A stretch of DNA of 10,932 nt from contig CALGRC010000073.1 in NCBI GenBank assembly GCA_937959315.1, positions 1-10,932 on the forward strand. Direction: 5' to 3'. The translations under genes were made by a program, and so were the position numbers. The DNA comes from an uncultured Clostridia bacterium (GTDB lineage: Bacteria; Bacillota; Clostridia; UMGS1810). Of the stretch, positions 7,447 through 10,932 are shown piece by piece; positions within the stretch are counted from its first letter, which is position 1, and each line of letters begins with the position of its first letter. The notes below the pieces were generated by a model. It did no database searches and was not told the DNA's origin. It was given only the letters and a program-made list of their open reading frames with translations.

Positions 7447-8286
7447 GTGTTCCGGATTATAAAAAAGAAGGAATTAAATGAGCAAGTTGCATTATTGGAA
7501 GTTGATGCTCCGTTGATTGCCAAAAAGGCGGAACCGGGGCAGTTCATTATATTACGGATTGACGACGACGGCGAACGGATTCCGCTCACCATTGCGGATT
7601 TTGACCGGGAGCGTGGGACCGTCACCATTATTTTTCAAAAGATTGGGAAAACCACAAAACAACTGGGAACGCTGCGGGAAGGGGACGCGCTGCTGGATTT
7701 TGTAGGCCCGTTGGGTACGGCATCACATTTGGAGGGGTATAAACGGGTTGCAGTCATTGGCGGCGGGCTGGGGACGGCCATTGCGTATCCGCAGGCAAAG
7801 AAATTGCACACACTTGGCGCGCAGGTGGATGTCATTGCTGGGTTCCGGAACAAGGAACTGATTATTTTGGAGCAGGAGCTTCAGGCAGTCAGCAGTCGGA
7901 CGTTCATAACGACAGATGATGGTTCTAATGGGCGGAAAGGGTTTGTTTCAGACATTTTGCAGCAATTGATTGACGAGGGGAATACGTATGATTTGGTTAT
8001 TGCCATTGGCCCGCTGATGATGATGAAGGTGGTGTGCGGCGTAACCAAGCCGTACGGCATCAAAACCATCGTCAGTATGAATCCGGTTATGATTGACGGC
8101 ACGGGTATGTGCGGCGGCTGCCGGGTGACTGTGGGCGGTGAAATTAAATTTGCATGTGTGGACGGTCCGGATTTTGATGGGCATTTGGTGGATTTTGATG
8201 CGGCAATGAACCGGTCGCGCATGTTCCGCAGCGAAGAAGCACAGGCACTGGAGCATGCATGTAAAATTGGATTGGGGGGAAAATAG
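7447..8286 (+). CDS. nfnA: NfnA: ferredoxin:NADP+ oxidoreductase small subunit (FAD, [2Fe-2S])
   Basis: Cytoplasmic subunit of the electron-bifurcating NADH-dependent reduced ferredoxin:NADP+ oxidoreductase, the part that binds NAD(H). With the GTG start it has 279 residues and begins MFRIIKKKELNEQVALLEVDAP, as relatives do. It contains a ferredoxin-reductase-like FAD domain (1-95; RIPLT at 44-48), a nucleotide-binding domain with VIGGGLGTA (about 103-111), and a C-terminal iron-sulfur segment with Cys222, Cys225 and Cys237. Where PyrK-type relatives have a fourth Cys, this protein has Asp217 (MIDGTGMCGGC). An Asp ligand is known for NfnA, which favours Nfn over the dihydroorotate dehydrogenase subunit PyrK; no pyrD is adjacent. 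nfnB follows one base after the stop codon. It may appear in databases as sulfide/dihydroorotate dehydrogenase-like FAD/NAD-binding protein. Confidence 0.9.
   Translation: MFRIIKKKELNEQVALLEVDAPLIAKKAEPGQFIILRIDDDGERIPLTIADFDRERGTVTIIFQKIGKTTKQLGTLREGDALLDFVGPLGTASHLEGYKRVAVIGGGLGTAIAYPQAKKLHTLGAQVDVIAGFRNKELIILEQELQAVSSRTFITTDDGSNGRKGFVSDILQQLIDEGNTYDLVIAIGPLMMMKVVCGVTKPYGIKTIVSMNPVMIDGTGMCGGCRVTVGGEIKFACVDGPDFDGHLVDFDAAMNRSRMFRSEEAQALEHACKIGLGGK
8274..8280 (+). promoter_or_regulatory. G-rich ribosome binding site deciding the nfnB start
   Basis: GGGGGGA lies in the last codons of nfnA (IGLGGK), and the G-run ends eight bases before ATG at 8288. It selects 8288 over the in-frame ATG at 8255, which would add residues that are merely an alternative reading of nfnA. 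Confidence 0.75.
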
Positions 8287-8287
8287 T

Positions 8288-9676
8288 ATGCCAAACATGT
8301 CGCCAAAAAAGGTACCAATGCCTGAGCAGGCCCCCGATGTCCGTAACCGTAATTTTTTAGAAGTTTCTATAGGATATACGCCGCAGCAGGCGATGGAAGA
8401 AGCGCAGCGCTGCCTGCAATGTAAGAAGCCGCTGTGTGTGCAGGGATGCCCGGTAAATGTCAAAATCCCGGAGTTTATTGCGCTGATTGCAGCAGGGGAA
8501 TTTGAAAAAGCGTATTTAAAAATTACAGAAACCAATGCTTTGCCGGCTATTTGCGGCCGGGTTTGCCCGCAGGAAAACCAGTGTGAGGGGAAATGCGTAC
8601 GGGGTATCAAAGGCGAGCCGGTAGCCATTGGGCGGCTGGAACGGTTTGCCGCCGATTGGTATCGGGAAAACTGCAAACCGCAGCCACATAGCATAGAAAA
8701 AAACGGGAAGCAGGTAGCCGTTATTGGGGCTGGCCCTGCGTCATTGAGCTGCGCGGGCGATTTGGCGAAAAAGGGATATTCTGTCACCGTGTTTGAAGCA
8801 TTTCATACGCCCGGCGGCGTATTGATGTATGGGATTCCGGAATTCCGCCTGCCCAAGGCGATTGTCCGGCAGGAAATTGATTCTCTGAAAAATTTGGGTG
8901 TGGATATCCAATTGGATATGGTCATTGGAAAGATTTTGTCCATTGACGAGCTCAAAGGCCAGGGGTTTGATGCGGTATTCATTGGGACCGGAGCGGGCCT
9001 GCCGCGTTTTATGGGTATTGAAGGGGAGAGCCTGAATGGAGTATATAGCGCCAATGAATTTTTGACCCGGATTAACTTGATGAAGGCTTACCGGTTCCCG
9101 GAAACGGATACGCCGGTTCATATCGGCAGGCAGGTGGCGGTCGTCGGCGGCGGCAATGTGGCAATGGATGCCGCCCGCTGTGCCAAACGGCTGGGTGCCG
9201 AGCAGGTGTATATTGTCTACCGCCGGTCGGATGCAGAAATGCCGGCACGGCTGGAGGAAATCCATCATGCCAAAGAAGAAGGCATCATATTCCGCACATT
9301 GACCAATCCCAAACGGATTTTGGGAGAAGATGGATGGGTAACCGGGATGGAATGTGTGGATATGGCTTTGGGTGAACCGGATGAGTCAGGGCGCCGCCGG
9401 CCAGTAGAAAAACCGGGTTCTGAACATGTGCTTGACGTACAAACAGTGGTGATAGCCATTGGGCAGTCGCCAAACCCGTTGATTAAAGCAACCACCAAAG
9501 GGTTGGAAACCTACCGCTGGGGCGGCATTGTTGCCGAAGAGGGAACCGGCGCAACCAGTATTCCCGGCGTATATGCCGGCGGTGATACGGTCACCGGTGC
9601 AGCGACCGTTATTTTGGCAATGGGCGCAGGGAAAAAAGCAGCAGCAGCCATTGACCGGTATTTGCAGCAAAAGTAA
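8288..9676 (+). CDS. nfnB: NfnB: ferredoxin:NADP+ oxidoreductase large subunit (FAD, two [4Fe-4S])
   Basis: Partner of NfnA, carrying the bifurcating FAD, the NADP(H) site and two [4Fe-4S] clusters. Its 462 residues match the family. The N-terminal cluster domain has Cys42, 45, 50, 54 and then Cys89, 93, 99, 103. By analogy with dihydropyrimidine dehydrogenase, whose last ligand is a Gln in the same helix, Glu118 in IGRLERF is probably the eighth ligand. The FAD motif VIGAGPASLSCA is at 145-156, the NADPH motif VVGGGNVAMDAAR at 285-297 with YRRSDAEMP (311-319) for the 2'-phosphate, and the C-terminal FAD contact at YAGGDTVTGAATVILAMGAGKKAA (429-452). Automatic annotation often names this family glutamate synthase small subunit or GltA. 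No GltB-type large subunit is adjacent, and the nfnA partner argues for Nfn. It is translationally coupled to nfnA. Confidence 0.92.
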   Translation: MPNMSPKKVPMPEQAPDVRNRNFLEVSIGYTPQQAMEEAQRCLQCKKPLCVQGCPVNVKIPEFIALIAAGEFEKAYLKITETNALPAICGRVCPQENQCEGKCVRGIKGEPVAIGRLERFAADWYRENCKPQPHSIEKNGKQVAVIGAGPASLSCAGDLAKKGYSVTVFEAFHTPGGVLMYGIPEFRLPKAIVRQEIDSLKNLGVDIQLDMVIGKILSIDELKGQGFDAVFIGTGAGLPRFMGIEGESLNGVYSANEFLTRINLMKAYRFPETDTPVHIGRQVAVVGGGNVAMDAARCAKRLGAEQVYIVYRRSDAEMPARLEEIHHAKEEGIIFRTLTNPKRILGEDGWVTGMECVDMALGEPDESGRRRPVEKPGSEHVLDVQTVVIAIGQSPNPLIKATTKGLETYRWGGIVAEEGTGATSIPGVYAGGDTVTGAATVILAMGAGKKAAAAIDRYLQQK

Positions 9677-9708
9677 CTGTTTTTCTGCTTTTGCAGGGGC
9701 AATTTTAG

Positions 9709-9746
9709 AAAAAACGTCCAACATCTTGAATGTTGGACGTTTTTTT
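9709..9746 (+). terminator. Terminator after nfnB, overlapping the next promoter
   Basis: A perfect 15-bp stem (AAAAAACGTCCAACA, 9709-9723; TGTTGGACGTTTTTT, 9731-9745) closes a seven-base loop (TCTTGAA) and is followed by T. The A-tract on the left arm and T-tract on the right mean it could also work on the opposite strand, though no minus-strand gene ends here. Its loop contributes the -35 element of the citrate synthase promoter. Confidence 0.92.
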
Positions 9747-9754
9747 GGTATAAT
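9726..9754 (+). promoter_or_regulatory. Sigma-A-type promoter of citrate synthase, nested in a terminator
   Basis: A perfect TATAAT (9749-9754) lies 17 bases after TTGAAT (9726-9731), which matches the -35 consensus at four of six positions. The -35 element spans the loop and first base of the right stem of the nfnB terminator, and the spacer is the rest of that stem plus its T-run. Predicted start near 9761, giving a leader of about 45 bases. Confidence 0.75.
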
Positions 9755-9790
9755 AAATTATTACCATCTTTTGAGAAACGGTACATACGA

Positions 9791-9796
9791 AAGGGG
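9791..9796 (+). promoter_or_regulatory. Ribosome binding site deciding the citrate synthase start
   Basis: AAGGGG ends nine bases before GTG at 9806, which opens the frame MANNPYSEVTDKILEL. The nearby ATG at 9799 and GTG at 9801 are in other frames and do not lead into the citrate synthase frame. Confidence 0.65.
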
Positions 9797-9805
9797 CGAT
9801 GTGTT

Positions 9806-10932
9806 GTGGCAAACAATCCATATTCCGAGGTTACAGACAAAATTTTGGAATTGGCAGACCTGTGTCAGCAAAACAGTTCTATTGATCCGGAGCTGTATGG
9901 GAAGTATGAAGTCAAGCGAGGCCTGCGGGATGTAAATGGGAAGGGCGTACTGACCGGGCTGACTGAAATTTCGGAAGTGCGGGCGTATACCATTGTAGAC
10001 AGCGAAATGATCCCCTGCGAAGGCAAGCTGTTTTACCGCGGCGTTGATGTCCAGCAGATCGTGGCAGGATTTTTAAAGGATAAACGGTTTGGATTTGAAG
10101 AAACTGCCTATCTTTTGCTATTTGGCAAACTGCCAAACCGGGTGCAGTTGGATGAATTTTCTGGCCTTTTGGCACACTACCGGACGCTGCCAACCAGCTT
10201 TGTGCGGGATATTATCATGAAAGCGCCCAGCAACGATATGATGAATACCCTGGCGCGCAGTGTGCTTACCCTGTATTCCTATGACGATAGGGCAGATGAT
10301 ACGTCGGTACCCAACGTATTGCGGCAGTGCTTGCAGCTCATTGCGCTATTCCCGTTGCTGTCAGTTTATGGGTATCAGGCGTACCGGCATTATCATGACG
10401 GGCAGAGCTTGTATATCCATCAGCCGCGTCCAGAGCTTTCTACAGCAGAAAATATTTTAAGTATCCTGCGGCCGGACAGCCGGTATACCGAGCTTGAGGC
10501 AAAAATTTTGGATATTGCGCTGGTGCTGCATGCAGAGCACGGCGGCGGCAACAATTCCAGCTTTACCACGCATGTGGTAACCTCGTCGGGAACCGATACC
10601 TATTCGACGGTTGCCGCATCGCTGGGGTCGTTAAAGGGCCCGCGCCACGGCGGGGCAAATATCAAGGTTGTGAAAATGTTTGAGGATATGAAGCAGCAGC
10701 TTTCCGATTGGAAGGATGAAGAAGCAGTGACAGCCTATTTGAAAGCCCTGCTGCATAAAGAAGCCTTTGACCGCAAGGGCTTGATTTATGGGATGGGCCA
10801 TGCCGTGTATTCGCTGTCTGACCCGCGTGCAGAGATTTTCAAGAGTTTTGTCCAGCGGTTATCGGTGGAGAAAGGCCGTGAGGAGGAATTCCAACTGTAT
10901 TCTATGGTGGAACGGCTGGCGCCTGAGGTCAT
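9806..10932 (+). CDS. gltA: Citrate synthase, N-terminal 375 residues (3' end outside window)
   Basis: Condenses acetyl-CoA with oxaloacetate to citrate, in the cytoplasm. The frame is open from GTG 9806 to the window edge, 375 residues of a protein expected to be around 450. Recognisable landmarks are SEVRAYTIVDSEMIPCEGKLFYRGVDVQQI (56-85), FEETAYLLLFGKLP (97-110), catalytic His245 in LHAEHGGGN, oxaloacetate-binding His281 in GSLKGPRHGGAN, and GMGHAVYSLSDPRA (329-342) with His332 and Arg341. The catalytic Asp expected further on is beyond the edge. The long N-terminal extension before SEVRAY is typical of Clostridia-type members. A 2-methylcitrate synthase cannot be excluded, but no propionate genes are visible. 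It has its own promoter, separated from nfnB by a terminator. Proximity to an NADPH-producing Nfn fits supply of 2-oxoglutarate and glutamate, by inference. Confidence 0.93.
   Translation, partial: MANNPYSEVTDKILELADLCQQNSSIDPELYGKYEVKRGLRDVNGKGVLTGLTEISEVRAYTIVDSEMIPCEGKLFYRGVDVQQIVAGFLKDKRFGFEETAYLLLFGKLPNRVQLDEFSGLLAHYRTLPTSFVRDIIMKAPSNDMMNTLARSVLTLYSYDDRADDTSVPNVLRQCLQLIALFPLLSVYGYQAYRHYHDGQSLYIHQPRPELSTAENILSILRPDSRYTELEAKILDIALVLHAEHGGGNNSSFTTHVVTSSGTDTYSTVAASLGSLKGPRHGGANIKVVKMFEDMKQQLSDWKDEEAVTAYLKALLHKEAFDRKGLIYGMGHAVYSLSDPRAEIFKSFVQRLSVEKGREEEFQLYSMVERLAPEV

Noticed and set aside
7374..7481. GGAGG at 7374-7378 followed by TTG at 7389, a possible small ORF of about 30 codons upstream of nfnA
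   Set aside because: The ribosome-like site lies upstream of the nfnAB promoter and downstream of a strong terminator, so little transcript should carry it; the frame runs through the promoter and into nfnA, and its product resembles nothing.
7948..8787. A 279-codon open frame on the minus strand across the nfnA/nfnB junction
   Set aside because: It is antisense to two confidently identified genes, is rich in Ser, Pro, His and Cys without any recognisable motif, and lacks a convincing ribosome site; it mirrors the codon bias of the + strand genes.
9667..9694. GCAAAAG / CTTTTGC hairpin at the end of nfnB
   Set aside because: A seven-bp AU-rich stem with a 14-base loop, partly inside the coding region; the perfect 15-bp terminator just downstream explains transcript ending.
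9528..9935. A + strand open frame of 135 codons spanning the end of nfnB and the start of citrate synthase
   Set aside because: It overlaps the 3' end of nfnB in another frame, reads through the terminator and promoter, and continues out of frame into citrate synthase, which is supported by strong family motifs from 9806.
1..10932. Search for mobile elements, phage genes, CRISPR arrays or defence genes
   Set aside because: No transposase, integrase, direct-repeat array or toxin-antitoxin pair is seen; gene order and base composition look uniform and chromosomal.

Overview
The window reads as a chromosomal segment of a Gram-positive anaerobe of the class Clostridia. The signs are hisS directly followed by aspS, strong purine-rich ribosome binding sites (GGAGG or G-runs), compact Rho-independent terminators, GTG starts, an NfnAB-type ferredoxin/NADP oxidoreductase, and a citrate synthase with Firmicutes-like character. 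A gut Oscillospiraceae/Ruminococcaceae-type organism would fit, but that is inference. All genes lie on the + strand. There are no tRNA or rRNA genes, CRISPR arrays, insertion sequences or phage genes, and no gene-free stretch longer than about 130 bases.

Region 1 (2-2487) is translation: the 3' part of hisS (histidyl-tRNA synthetase, cut by the left edge), then a complete aspS (aspartyl-tRNA synthetase) 20 bases later, closed by a hairpin terminator.

Region 2 (2519-7363) is a tightly coupled four-gene operon: an ABC ATPase with a long acidic tail, a six-helix ABC-2 permease, a GldG-family auxiliary protein anchored at both ends, and a DUF4340 protein with one N-terminal anchor. The first three correspond to GldA/GldF/GldG of gliding bacteroidetes. 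In Firmicutes, which do not glide this way, the role of this cassette is not established. It has its own putative promoter and a strong terminator, and it is the least understood part of the window.

Region 3 (7395-9746) has a good sigma-A-type promoter, nfnA and nfnB, and a strong terminator. The two proteins form the electron-bifurcating NADH-dependent reduced ferredoxin:NADP+ oxidoreductase, a cytoplasmic flavin/iron-sulfur enzyme that supplies NADPH. Atypical cluster ligands (an Asp in NfnA, probably a Glu in NfnB) support this assignment over PyrK/GltD-type relatives.

Region 4 (9726-10932) is a citrate synthase gene running off the right edge. It is read from a promoter whose -35 element lies in the loop of the nfnB terminator. 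With Nfn making NADPH and citrate synthase feeding carbon toward 2-oxoglutarate, the neighbourhood is compatible with glutamate biosynthesis, but this link is inferred from adjacency only.
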